DNA of 64,000 nucleotides from an archaeon (GTDB lineage Archaea > Thermoproteota > Nitrososphaeria > Nitrososphaerales > JACAEJ01): assembly GCA_024256265.1 (NCBI GenBank), contig JACGUK010000001.1, positions 218,677 through 282,676 on the forward strand. Direction: 5' to 3'. Position numbers and translations under genes: made by a program. The notes under the pieces are model-generated. The model was not told the DNA's origin. It did not search any database and saw only the letters and a program-made list of their open reading frames with translations. The stretch's first letter is position 1. Every line of letters begins with the position of its first letter. Shown here in pieces: positions 17,183-25,557 of this stretch.

Positions 17183-17534
17183 GTGTAAAGAATCTATCTA
17201 AAATATTAATAAGACTTATGAATAGATCATCTATAGTAGAGATATATTTTTAATATGATAAGATTACCTCAGAGGGATATGGTATCTCAAGTTCTTGTAA
17301 ATCCTTAAAATATCTTCTTCACTCTAAAGACCTCTTGTGAGTCTAATACTCCCCTACACAAGCAAAGTTTTCATGAATTTTAAGATCATTACAATAAGTA
17401 CGAAGCATATAAAAGGCTCATGATATTCTATTAAAGATGAATATATTTAAGTTTCTAAATATGTGATAGCTCTTAGAACAAAACCGAACTGCTTTTATCC
17501 CTAATTCACTTAAGTTTCTTTGGAAGTATGAATC
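17183..17534. other. Divergent intergenic region, pilin to HEPN
   Basis: 352 AT-rich bases without a convincing gene. It should hold the minus-strand pilin promoter (an AT-rich TATA-like stretch near 17195-17210) and the plus-strand HEPN promoter. The latter region, about 17478-17513 (AACCGAACTGCTTTTATC then CTAATTCACTTAAG), has a near copy at about 18309-18344, after the MNT gene. Confidence 0.5.
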
Positions 17535-17921
17535 ATGAGAAGAGTGGAGGATTGGCTCAAAATGGCAAAGGCTGCATTAAAGCAGGCTAAAGACTCTTTG
17601 AGTGATGAGAATTACTGGGCGTCATGCTTCTTTTCCCATCAAGCAGCAGAATTCTCTTTAAAAGCATTATTATCATCATTTGGTAAAGAAAGGCGTGGGC
17701 ATAGTTTATACGATCTGTTAGAAGAATTGAAAGGGCCTGAATTTGATATCACTAAAGAGCTCTTAGAATTGGCAAGAAATCTTGATAGGCATTATCTACA
17801 GACAAGATACGTCAACGCTTACCCATCAGGCGCTCCAGTAGATTATTATAAATTAGAGGATGCCAATAAATGTATAAAGGAGGCTGAAGAGATAATTGCT
17901 TTCACAGAAAAAAGCCTTTGA
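17535..17921 (+). CDS. HEPN-domain protein (probable toxin of HEPN/MNT pair)
   Basis: 128 residues of all-helical HEPN fold: VEDWLKMAKAALKQAKDSL, then YWASCFFSHQAAEFSLKALL (hallmark Q-A-x-E-x-x-x-K-A), and the C-terminal LDRHYLQTRYVNAYPSGAP motif typical of HEPN partners of minimal nucleotidyltransferases. HEPN proteins of this class are RNases kept inactive by the MNT partner, which can AMPylate the conserved Tyr. It overlaps the MNT gene by 26 bases. The likely promoter repeat lies just upstream. Confidence 0.88.
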   Translation: MRRVEDWLKMAKAALKQAKDSLSDENYWASCFFSHQAAEFSLKALLSSFGKERRGHSLYDLLEELKGPEFDITKELLELARNLDRHYLQTRYVNAYPSGAPVDYYKLEDANKCIKEAEEIIAFTEKSL

Positions 17922-18306
17922 TATAGCTTATAATTATGTAAACAAGTTGAAGGGAGATTATAAATTAAGATTAGCCATTCTCTTCGGCTCTTTTGCTACA
18001 GGCCTTTGGACAGAATCGAGTGATATAGATATTCTAATTGTTGCAGATGAACTATCAGACAATGTATGGGACAATTATGTAAGATTAAAGGAGAGGTACA
18101 TACAACCATTTGGCATTAGCACTGAAATGATTCAAAAGGAGATAGAATCTTTAAACTTCATAATCCTAGATGCCTTAGAGTATGGGATAATTTTGTATAA
18201 AGATCAAAGCATATACGATTCAATAAAAGAGAAGTTAGAATATGTAAAAAAGAGATACGGTCTTGTTAGAACTGCTAAAGGATGGAACTATAAGATATGT
18301 TTTTAG
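17896..18306 (+). CDS. Minimal nucleotidyltransferase (MNT antitoxin partner)
   Basis: 136 residues. The polymerase-beta-type motif ILFGSFATGLWTESSDIDILI (GSF, then DxD) sits at residues ~29-49 and is intact. MNT proteins detoxify their HEPN partner, in some systems by adding AMP to a HEPN tyrosine. The start is taken as the TTG at 17896 inside the HEPN gene, which leaves a 26-base overlap and implies translational coupling. Confidence 0.88.
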   Translation: MLSQKKAFDIAYNYVNKLKGDYKLRLAILFGSFATGLWTESSDIDILIVADELSDNVWDNYVRLKERYIQPFGISTEMIQKEIESLNFIILDALEYGIILYKDQSIYDSIKEKLEYVKKRYGLVRTAKGWNYKICF

Positions 18307-18353
18307 CGCAACCGTATTGCTTTTATCATTAATCAGCATAAGTAGTGAGTAGC

Positions 18354-18505
18354 TTGACAATTATTAAGAATTTGCTGAGCGAAAGGTTTGTCGAGAATTT
18401 GAAAAGAGAAGATTGTTCTAGCAGTCATATTTTGAAGCTACTCTAGAGGCAAGGGAAAAAATAAAAATAGGTAATAGAGCACTGCTCCATAATTCTTATC
18501 TGTAA
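18354..18505 (+). pseudogene. Decayed HEPN-like gene fragment
   Basis: After the MNT gene a copy of the HEPN promoter region is followed by a TTG frame (TIIKNLLSERFVENLKRED) that stops at 18444. The adjacent frame continues the sense (YFEATLEAREKIKIG ... LLHNSYL) to 18505. The joined text looks like the N-terminal half of a helical HEPN-type protein broken by one frameshift and cut short. The assignment is by feel of the sequence, not by a diagnostic motif. Confidence 0.35.
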
Positions 18506-18525
18506 CTTAAACGAAGCAATTACAT

Positions 18526-18990
18526 ATGAACGAGAGAAGAAAAGGGGTAAGCCCTGTAGTAGCAACTGTAATGATAATAACAATAACTCTCGTAGTTGGT
18601 TTTGCAGTCTTCAGCTTTGTTAATAGTGAGGCAGCAGTTGCATCTGGTGCTATGGGAGAATCTACAGCAACTTATGTGAATTATCTTAGAGAGAGGTTTG
18701 TAATAACGAATGTAGCCTTTGACTATCCTACAGATGGTCAAGTTACAGTCTGGTTCTATAATAATGGTGCAGTAAACACTAAGTTTAAAGCAAATAATGG
18801 ACAAATCTTCATAGGTATAACGCCAACTCCTACCGATCAGCCCACTGGATGGACTTCTAGTCCAGTAACAGTTGAAGTTAGGAAAAGCAACTCTATAACT
18901 TTCTACTACCCAACAACTTCAGGGACTACTTATTACATAAAGGCAGTTGGCGAATTTGGCAATGTCGTATTATATTATCAGAAGGCGTGA
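18526..18990 (+). CDS. Pilin/archaellin-like protein with class III signal peptide
   Basis: 154 residues. The N-terminus NERRKG followed by VSPVVATVMIITITLVVGFAVFSF is a class III signal peptide, cleaved after Gly7. The mature protein has a Thr/Tyr-rich beta domain (FVITNVAFDYPTDGQ; VEVRKSNSITFYYPTT). Its stop overlaps the next gene, which encodes a 457-residue pilin-like protein. The locus continues with the ATPase and platform genes, so this is a candidate main or minor pilin. Confidence 0.85.
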   Translation: MNERRKGVSPVVATVMIITITLVVGFAVFSFVNSEAAVASGAMGESTATYVNYLRERFVITNVAFDYPTDGQVTVWFYNNGAVNTKFKANNGQIFIGITPTPTDQPTGWTSSPVTVEVRKSNSITFYYPTTSGTTYYIKAVGEFGNVVLYYQKA

Positions 18991-20360
18991 TGTTAATGAG
19001 AAGATATAAAGAATGGAATAGAAGGAAGAAAGGTGTTGCTGGTATAATAGCTGCCACTATATTATTTGCTATGATCTTCACCACTGGTGCAGCATACTTT
19101 ATCTTTGTTCAATACAATTATCAGCTACAACATAAAGCTTCAACAGATAGGGAACAGATGGACTTTGAGCAGAGCCTTGAGCAATTTACAGTATCAGGAG
19201 CTTGTGTAGGTGAGGATAATCCACTCTATGCAGTTGTAAAAAACAATGGTCCAATACCCATTAAAGTAGTGGCAGTGTTCATTGGGAGTACAGCTACATA
19301 CTACACAGGCACCCCATATCCAGATCCATATACGATTAACACTGGGAATTCAGCTCAAATTCCTACTGGTTTCACCTACACAGGTGGGAATGTGACGATT
19401 AAAGTCGTAAGCGAGAGAGGGAATGTAGTTAGTGGGCCTTATCCGCTCCCTAAATCAGCCATAGCGTCTATTGCATCTGCTGTCGGGCCAGTCGTTCTTT
19501 ATTTTCATAATTTTGCTTGGGCTACTAACGGAAATGATTGGAACGGAGTTAATCCAGAAAGCTTATACTGGCATCCAGGATGGGCCATCCCGCCCGGTCA
19601 GTCATACGTCGTATGGAGATTAGACGTAGTGAACTATGAAGAAAGGTCTATCCAGCTTGACAAATACTGTGTATTCTGGGCTATGACTTCGGAAAGTGCA
19701 GCTAACCTCGTGTGGTTTATTTTGAACACGAATACTGAAGGAAAGTTAGTAAAATACTCTGGGGCTGATCCAATTCAAATTCCAGGAAATCCATATTATC
19801 CTGAACCTAATGTTGACATGTATACAATATACTTTGCTAGCAAAAATGTACCTGATACTACTACCGCACTAGGTATGGGTATCAAGGAAGTATACTCTAT
19901 TTTCGTTACTCTCAGCGGTACATATTTGGACGACGCAAGTAGATATAGTCAGACCCTCCTCCCAATTCAAAGCGTCATAACTCACGACCTTGTGAATGCC
20001 GCTACCTTTACAAATACACCAGCATCAGTTCCAAAGAGCACGCCCAATGTACCCTTTACCCTAAAAGTTGGTAACGATGGTTTCTCTCAAGGTAAGATCA
20101 ACAAGGTTGTATTGACGGTAAACAATGACTTTACTTCGATCTCTGCCACAGCCCCATCAGGCTGGAGCGTAAACATAGTTGGTAAAGTCATAACTTGGAC
20201 TGCCAGTAGCAACTACATTCTGCAGGGACAGAGTCTATCCTTCTCATGGACTGCAACAGCTCCCTCTTCAAAAGGGACTCGTACACACACCGTTTCTGCA
20301 TACTACGATAATGGCACACCAAATCCATTTACTGGCTCTGTAAGTACCGACGTGACCTAG
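18987..20360 (+). CDS. Large pilin-like surface protein (457 aa)
   Basis: 457 residues with a GTG start overlapping the previous stop. Class III signal: RRKKG then VAGIIAATILFAMIFTTGAA, with cleavage after Gly16. The ectodomain is about three times usual pilin size. A first beta domain (~60-155) contains NPLYAVVKNNGPIPIKVVAVFIG, a middle domain is Trp/Tyr-rich, and an end domain near 345-450 (PFTLKVGNDGFSQGKINKVVLTVNND; ILQGQSLSFSWTATAP) looks like an Ig-like or CARDB-type adhesion domain. A tip adhesin or specialised pilin is the natural reading. The frame continues 35 codons after its TAG stop. Confidence 0.8.
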   Translation: MMLMRRYKEWNRRKKGVAGIIAATILFAMIFTTGAAYFIFVQYNYQLQHKASTDREQMDFEQSLEQFTVSGACVGEDNPLYAVVKNNGPIPIKVVAVFIGSTATYYTGTPYPDPYTINTGNSAQIPTGFTYTGGNVTIKVVSERGNVVSGPYPLPKSAIASIASAVGPVVLYFHNFAWATNGNDWNGVNPESLYWHPGWAIPPGQSYVVWRLDVVNYEERSIQLDKYCVFWAMTSESAANLVWFILNTNTEGKLVKYSGADPIQIPGNPYYPEPNVDMYTIYFASKNVPDTTTALGMGIKEVYSIFVTLSGTYLDDASRYSQTLLPIQSVITHDLVNAATFTNTPASVPKSTPNVPFTLKVGNDGFSQGKINKVVLTVNNDFTSISATAPSGWSVNIVGKVITWTASSNYILQGQSLSFSWTATAPSSKGTRTHTVSAYYDNGTPNPFTGSVSTDVT

Positions 20361-20468
20361 CTTGGCGAACATACTCAAAATTACTATAGGCTAAGGGCTA
20401 GTGATGTCAGGATAGTATTCAAGATAGATAAGCCTACAAAGACCATATATGTCAAAAATAAGTTATAG
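20361..20468 (+). other. In-frame open stretch after the TAG stop of the large pilin
   Basis: Directly after the TAG at 20358-20360 the same frame is open for 35 codons to a TAG at 20466, reading LGEHTQNYYRLRASDVRIVF and then KIDKPTKTIYVKNKL. The text is protein-like. It may be a lost C-terminus, a remnant of a neighbouring gene or chance; no second line of evidence decides. Confidence 0.3.
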
Positions 20469-20528
20469 AAAAGCAATCCACAAATGAAATAAATGTCTAT
20501 ATTCCTTGATTTTAACAAGTGCTTGTAA

Positions 20529-22121
20529 ATGGTAAAACTAAGACCATCCAAGGATAAAAAGGAAGGAAATCCTACAGATCAAGAGCTTCTTTTTGAGCCT
20601 ATAACAGCGAAGCCAGTACCAATAGGGATATCTGTAGTAAATAGATATCCATTGAAAGAGCCTTTTGTCCATGTAATAATAACTGAAGATCCAATAAGAA
20701 AGACTCTCATATACCTCATAGATGAATTGAAGATGAATGAAGAAGAGAAAAAGGTTTACAGCGATATAATAAACATACTTCAAATAGAATTAAAGGTACC
20801 AAGGTCTGAGGTTGATCCTAAAAAGTACTTTGAAGAGCATGCAAAGAGAACAGTTGAAAAGTATAAGCTGAGCTTGGGAAAGATGCCTAATATATCATGG
20901 TCGAAGATTCTATATTTTGCTGAGAGGGATATGATTGGCTATGGTCCTATCGATCCCATAATGCTCGACCCAAACATAGAGGATGTATCTGTGGACGGTG
21001 TAGGGAAGCCAGTATTCGTGTGGCATAGGAATTATGAGAGCCTTGAGACGAACTTAACATTTAAAGATGATCAAGAGCTTGACGATACCATAATAAGGCT
21101 GGTTCATTTGGCAGGCAAGCATATATCTACTGCTTATCCTGTCGTTGATGCAACTCTACCAGGCAGGCATAGGCTTGCAGCAACTTTTCGTCGTGAAGTA
21201 TCTCCTCAAGGTAGCACTATATCCATAAGAAAGTTCCGCGAGGACCCTATAACTATAATCGATATGCTCAACTTTGGTACTCTTGACTATAAGATAGCTA
21301 GCTATCTTTGGATGCTCATGGAGAATCGCTCTTCAACTATTGTAGTTGGAGCAACAGCTTCTGGAAAGACTACTATGCTGAACTCCTTGCTCACAATGGT
21401 CCGCCCCAATCTAAAGATAGTAACCATTGAGGAAGTTCAAGAAATAAACATACCTCATCAGAACTGGATACCATTGGTATCTCGACCTAGCTATGGATTG
21501 AGCTCAGACAGGATAGGAGAAGTATCATTATATGATCTTGTAAAAGCATCTTTGAGGATGAGACCAGATGTTCTAGTAGTTGGAGAGGTTCGTGGAGAAG
21601 AAGCCTTTGTTTTATTCCAAGCCATAAGCACAGGGCATGGTGGCAATTGTACTTTACATGCAGATGATGTATATTCAGCTATGCAAAGATTGACCTCGAA
21701 GCCCATGGATGTATCGCCTTCATACATACCTTTCATCGATTTAGTAGTCTCAACTCGTAGGGTAGCCGTACCCATAGCTGAGAGTGGCCATCTGAAGATA
21801 GCCCGTCGTGTCATTTCAGTAGATGAAGTTGTAGAGTATAACAAGTATCTTAGAGTATTTGAATGGGCACCTTCCAGTGATTCATTTGTTGCTCATCGCC
21901 TTGAAGACAGCTACAAGTTAAAGAAGTTAGCAAGAGATAGAGCTACGAGTGTCGATGAAGTTCTAAAAGAGCTGGAAAGAAGAGTATTGATACTGGATTG
22001 GCTGAGAAAGAGAGGAATCAGAAATTATAGAGATATAGGAGCCATTTTCGAGCAGTATCATAACAATCCAAGTGAGATTTATGAAAAAATTGAAAAGCAA
22101 GTCGGACCCATTGTCAAGTGA
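20529..22121 (+). CDS. Type II/IV secretion ATPase (archaeal pilus motor, GspE/FlaI family)
   Basis: 530 residues. An N-terminal domain of ~170 residues precedes the secretion-ATPase core: MIGYGPIDPIMLDPNIEDVSVDG, Walker A GATASGKTT near residue 277, the Asp box (IVTIEEVQEINIP), Walker B-region MRPDVLVVGEVRGEEA and the His box AISTGHGGNCTLHADD. It powers pilin assembly at the inner face of the membrane. It is encoded after two pilin-like genes and overlaps the platform gene by 50 bases. No FlaF, FlaG or FlaH genes accompany it, so an adhesion pilus is likelier than an archaellum. Confidence 0.92.
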   Translation: MVKLRPSKDKKEGNPTDQELLFEPITAKPVPIGISVVNRYPLKEPFVHVIITEDPIRKTLIYLIDELKMNEEEKKVYSDIINILQIELKVPRSEVDPKKYFEEHAKRTVEKYKLSLGKMPNISWSKILYFAERDMIGYGPIDPIMLDPNIEDVSVDGVGKPVFVWHRNYESLETNLTFKDDQELDDTIIRLVHLAGKHISTAYPVVDATLPGRHRLAATFRREVSPQGSTISIRKFREDPITIIDMLNFGTLDYKIASYLWMLMENRSSTIVVGATASGKTTMLNSLLTMVRPNLKIVTIEEVQEINIPHQNWIPLVSRPSYGLSSDRIGEVSLYDLVKASLRMRPDVLVVGEVRGEEAFVLFQAISTGHGGNCTLHADDVYSAMQRLTSKPMDVSPSYIPFIDLVVSTRRVAVPIAESGHLKIARRVISVDEVVEYNKYLRVFEWAPSSDSFVAHRLEDSYKLKKLARDRATSVDEVLKELERRVLILDWLRKRGIRNYRDIGAIFEQYHNNPSEIYEKIEKQVGPIVK

Positions 22122-23793
22122 ATCAAAATCAGAGGCCATTAAGATATCGTTCACGGATAGGTTCAAAGTCTTTACCTTCAAGCTTCTAAGGAGACCGTCT
22201 ATCTGGGTTAGTAATAATATGCCACAGCTCAGAGAGGATATACAAAAGTCTAACCTTGTAATATCGCCAGAGGTTCACATCTCTTTGGTCCTCTTCTTCA
22301 CTATAATAGGCATGACCCTAACCTTTTTAGGTGTATATGTGATTTTTGCATACAGATTCATCTTCGGCATTTTTCTTTTGCCCATAGCACCCATAGTATT
22401 TGCATTAGGGCTTATAGTGCCTAAGTTGAGCCAATCGACAAGGGCAAGTGCCATAGATAATGAATTGCCTTTTGTCATAGGCTATATAACCACCTTAGCT
22501 GGCGGTGGCATTTCTCCTTTGACAACTCTCGAGAGATTGAGTAAGGTCGATCTTTATCCTGCTGTTGCAAAAGAAGCCAAACGTATATTGATGGATATAG
22601 AGGTATTTGGGATGGACCCTATATCTGCTTTAGATAAAGCTGCAAGATACAACCCGAATAGAGCCTTATCAGACTTTTTCGGAGGATACACATCTATTCT
22701 CAAGACAGGGGGAGATATAGTTAGCTATATGGAGTCCAAGCTTAGAGATATATTCACATATAGGGCAATAAAGATGAAGAGTGCAGCAGAGCTTATAGGT
22801 ACCTTTGCAGAAGCATACATCTCTATTGCAGTCATCCTTGGCATATCCTTTTTCGTGCTTTTTGCTGTACAAGCCCTCTTAGGACAAGGAGGGGGGGCGA
22901 GTTTGACTGGCGTGGTGATCTTCTCAGTTATCTTCATTCCTCTTGTATCAGCATTATTCATATTCATGGTTCATAGTATCCAGCCCAAGGAACCCTTCAC
23001 TTTCTTTAAGCCTTACTTAGCCTTCTCATTTAGCTCAATAGCAATCCCTTTGATGTTCCTTATGCCTCAAATAACGTTCTACACAAAGCTTGGTTTAGGG
23101 CTATTAATAGCAGTAATACCAGCAGCTATAGTCAGCCATCGTGATGCATCTCAAAGAAAGTCTGTAGAGAACATGCTACCAAGCTTCTTGCGTGATGTAG
23201 CAGAAGTTAGAAAGACTGGACTGGCTCCAGAGAAATGCATAGAGCAACTTGCTAATAGAAGGTATGGTGGGCTAACCAATTATGTTAAAACCATGTCGGC
23301 TCAACTCTCATGGGGAGTACCTTTGCGTAGAGTTATGATAAACTTCTCAAGATCGGTTAGAAGCTGGCTTGTAAGAGCTATAGCGTTTTTGCTCTTGGAG
23401 GTTGTAGATGTTGGAGGAGGAACAGTGAAGATGTTTGGGAGCTTAGCTGACTTCAGCCAGAGGATGAGCGAAATTGAGAAGGAGAAGAGGGCTGCTCTAA
23501 GACCCTATATATTCATACCTTACTTCGGTGCTGTGATGGTCGTTGTTACTACGATAATGATGTTCTACTTCGTCACTACACCTTTAGCTGGTTCAACTAC
23601 AGGATTTAACGTTGGCGTGGATATTAGATTGGTAACAGACACACTGCTCAGTAGCGCTATCCTTGAGGCATGGATAATGGGCTTCGTTGCAGGCAAGATG
23701 GGTGAGGGGAGCATTGCAGCTGGTTTCAAGCATGCAGGAGCTCTTGTCATCATCAGCCTTATCGCCATATACATGACTTCCGTATTGTTCTAG
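22072..23793 (+). CDS. Pilus platform membrane protein (TadC/FlaJ family)
   Basis: 573 residues, with two T2SSF-type repeats that each carry a cytoplasmic helical bundle (ELPFVIGYITTLAGGGISPLTTLERLSK near 130-160; MLPSFLRDVAEVRKTGLAPEKCIEQLA near 362-390), with hydrophobic helices between and after. The duplicated arrangement is the archaeal norm. The protein anchors the assembly ATPase and guides pilins from the membrane. The GTG start lies inside the ATPase gene, giving a 50-base overlap; an in-frame ATG at 22081 is the alternative. Confidence 0.9.
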   Translation: MRFMKKLKSKSDPLSSESKSEAIKISFTDRFKVFTFKLLRRPSIWVSNNMPQLREDIQKSNLVISPEVHISLVLFFTIIGMTLTFLGVYVIFAYRFIFGIFLLPIAPIVFALGLIVPKLSQSTRASAIDNELPFVIGYITTLAGGGISPLTTLERLSKVDLYPAVAKEAKRILMDIEVFGMDPISALDKAARYNPNRALSDFFGGYTSILKTGGDIVSYMESKLRDIFTYRAIKMKSAAELIGTFAEAYISIAVILGISFFVLFAVQALLGQGGGASLTGVVIFSVIFIPLVSALFIFMVHSIQPKEPFTFFKPYLAFSFSSIAIPLMFLMPQITFYTKLGLGLLIAVIPAAIVSHRDASQRKSVENMLPSFLRDVAEVRKTGLAPEKCIEQLANRRYGGLTNYVKTMSAQLSWGVPLRRVMINFSRSVRSWLVRAIAFLLLEVVDVGGGTVKMFGSLADFSQRMSEIEKEKRAALRPYIFIPYFGAVMVVVTTIMMFYFVTTPLAGSTTGFNVGVDIRLVTDTLLSSAILEAWIMGFVAGKMGEGSIAAGFKHAGALVIISLIAIYMTSVLF

Positions 23794-23861
23794 TTGTGAT
23801 CATAGTTTTTGAATTCTTGTAAAGATCCATAGAACTATCTTTATATTTTAGCCTCAAAAAA

Positions 23862-24104
23862 TTGGATAATATGGATAGAAAGCTAGTGAAGCTGGATATA
23901 CCTTTAAACTGGTTTCTTACAGTCCTTATTATAATGCTTATAGGAATGGTTATCGACTTTGCATTATTCTCAGTAAATCTAATCACTACAAGGGTGATGA
24001 CTCTCTTCGTCTTCATTCTCGGCATAGATTCTGTCTTCGTTGTTTTGATACTCAGTTGGGCTAAGTATAAAGGAGTCCCTGTAAGAAAGAGGGAAAAGAA
24101 GTAA
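23862..24104 (+). CDS. Small two-helix membrane protein after the pilus genes
   Basis: 80 residues, TTG start at 23862 with an in-frame ATG at 23871 as the alternative. Two membrane helices (about 17-38 and 43-64) and a basic C-terminus (KREKK). No family recognised. A TATA-like CTTTATATTTTAG about 25 bases upstream suggests separate transcription from the pilus genes, although it is only 68 bases downstream of them. Confidence 0.55.
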   Translation: MDNMDRKLVKLDIPLNWFLTVLIIMLIGMVIDFALFSVNLITTRVMTLFVFILGIDSVFVVLILSWAKYKGVPVRKREKK

Positions 24105-24162
24105 GTTAAAAGATTGTGATCAAGTTGTATCTAAGAATTTGAAATTCTTAAATTTCAGATTA

Positions 24163-25218
24163 CTATTTCAATTCTTCCATCTCTAATTTGCATATCTCGT
24201 TGACTTGCTCCATAGCTCTATTTATAGTGATTTCAGCTATCATATTACAGTACTTCGCTATCTGTGCTAGACTTCTGACTATCGATCTAAGAGATATGGC
24301 AGCTCTTAAATCCTCTACCTGAGCCAATATCTTCTCCACTAAGTCCTTTTCAAACTCATCAAAGGTATCAACTTCTTCTATGACACTATTAGCCCTCCTA
24401 GCATCACGAGAGAAGAAAGCTTCTATAGCTTCATTAGATATTCTTTGCACTGAACTGCTCATCTTTTTTATACTCTTTATTATTTCATTTGAGGGCTTAC
24501 ATCCTAAATCAAGTATCTTTAAGATCTCTTTCGCTATACTTTCTGAATAATCAGCCATCTCTTCTAAATCTTTAGCTACTGTTCTGTCCCCAAGTAAGTG
24601 TAAAGGGTCTTCAACACCTATCTTCTTTGCTATAGCCTTATCTTGAGATGCTAGATGAATCTGTCTAATTATTAACCAATAGAGTTGATCAGCTTCATCC
24701 TCCATGAGTAATACTTCTTTTGCAAGCTCGATCTTCTGCTCTGTAAGTGCTTGAATGGCAGCAGTCAACATAGATGAGAGTATAACGTGATTCCTTCTCA
24801 GCATCCCATAAATAGAGTATTTAGTAGGGTCGATGAAGTTGTGCAGAGTTACATACTTTAATGTTTGCTCCACTATTCCTAGTCCTGTCAAGCGTTTAAC
24901 TGTGCTTCGAATCTCCTCAAGATGCTCAGAAAAAGGCTCTCCTTTCCATATTATCTGTATTGTATCCCTTCCTAAGATGTAGTTCGCCGTTATGATCCTT
25001 GTGAGAAGTCTAGGCTCTTTACAAAGATCTGCACTAACTATGCATTTTACTAACTCCTTCTTCTCATGCTCTATGCCAGGGATAATCTTGAGAGAACCGT
25101 CTTCTCTCTTAAATGTTATGATATCCCCTCTTTTCAACCCCGCCTCTTTTGCCCAGTCCCTTGGTAATGAGACCACAAGAGTTGAAAATCCAACTTGTTG
25201 AACCTTTCTTGTATCCAT
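24163..25218 (-). CDS. PhoU-family regulator with N-terminal AbrB domain
   Basis: 351 residues. Residues 1-48 are a SpoVT/AbrB swapped-hairpin DNA-binding domain (STLVVSLPRDWAKEAGLKRGDIITF). Two PhoU helical repeats follow, with EDEADQLYW near 176 and VEEVDTFDEFEKDL-type acidic metal-binding text near 285. The combination is the usual archaeal form; it is thought to control phosphate uptake, but other targets are possible and no pst genes are here. It is divergent from pgk. Confidence 0.87.
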   Translation of the reverse strand: MDTRKVQQVGFSTLVVSLPRDWAKEAGLKRGDIITFKREDGSLKIIPGIEHEKKELVKCIVSADLCKEPRLLTRIITANYILGRDTIQIIWKGEPFSEHLEEIRSTVKRLTGLGIVEQTLKYVTLHNFIDPTKYSIYGMLRRNHVILSSMLTAAIQALTEQKIELAKEVLLMEDEADQLYWLIIRQIHLASQDKAIAKKIGVEDPLHLLGDRTVAKDLEEMADYSESIAKEILKILDLGCKPSNEIIKSIKKMSSSVQRISNEAIEAFFSRDARRANSVIEEVDTFDEFEKDLVEKILAQVEDLRAAISLRSIVRSLAQIAKYCNMIAEITINRAMEQVNEICKLEMEELK

Positions 25219-25471
25219 CTTTCCACCATCTATACAGTCTATTTTACTATTTCCATATCGAAGATGGTATAAGGATATTTATAAATATTATATTTTTCCT
25301 GTAAATAAATTTCTCTCTAAAATCATCAGTAGTATACTAATAATAAGAAAGAGTAATTTGTAGTTGATAGCATGAACCTATTGGTTTAAGTCATGATATG
25401 GATGCACTGGATTAAATGGCAGATTGTGATAAAAACTATCATAATGCTACTAAAGATTAATGATTCATTAA

Positions 25472-25499
25472 ATATCGAGCTTGATATCAAACTTGATAT
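25472..25499. promoter_or_regulatory. Double overlapping palindrome, probable operator of pgk-gap
   Basis: Two 16-base palindromes overlap with a 12-base step: ATATCGA-GC-TTGATAT (25472-25487, one arm mismatch) and ATATCAA-AC-TTGATAT (25484-25499, perfect 7-base arms). They end 28 bases upstream of the TATA box, a position suited to an activator or co-operative regulator dimer. Confidence 0.55.
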
Positions 25500-25526
25500 T
25501 CAGATCGACCGAAAATACCCGCAAGG

Positions 25527-25540
25527 TATATATTATAAAA
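25527..25540 (+). promoter_or_regulatory. TATA box of pgk
   Basis: TATATATTATAAAA is centred about 24 bases before the ATG at 25558, which implies a leaderless transcript and helps to fix the pgk start there. Confidence 0.65.
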
Positions 25541-25557
25541 AGCCAGAGTTATTTAAT

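Larger units (their letters stand above)
25219..25557. other. Intergenic region phoU-pgk with regulatory DNA
   Basis: 339 bases. The pgk frame stays open upstream to an ATG at 25393, but the sequence there (for example the alternating NIELDIKLDIQIDRK) is produced by a DNA repeat and does not belong to the PGK fold. I read it as promoter and operator DNA. Confidence 0.6.

Noticed and set aside
25393..25557. N-terminal extension of phosphoglycerate kinase
   Set aside because: The encoded text is low-complexity from the palindromic DNA, PGK families start at 25558, and a TATA box falls in between.
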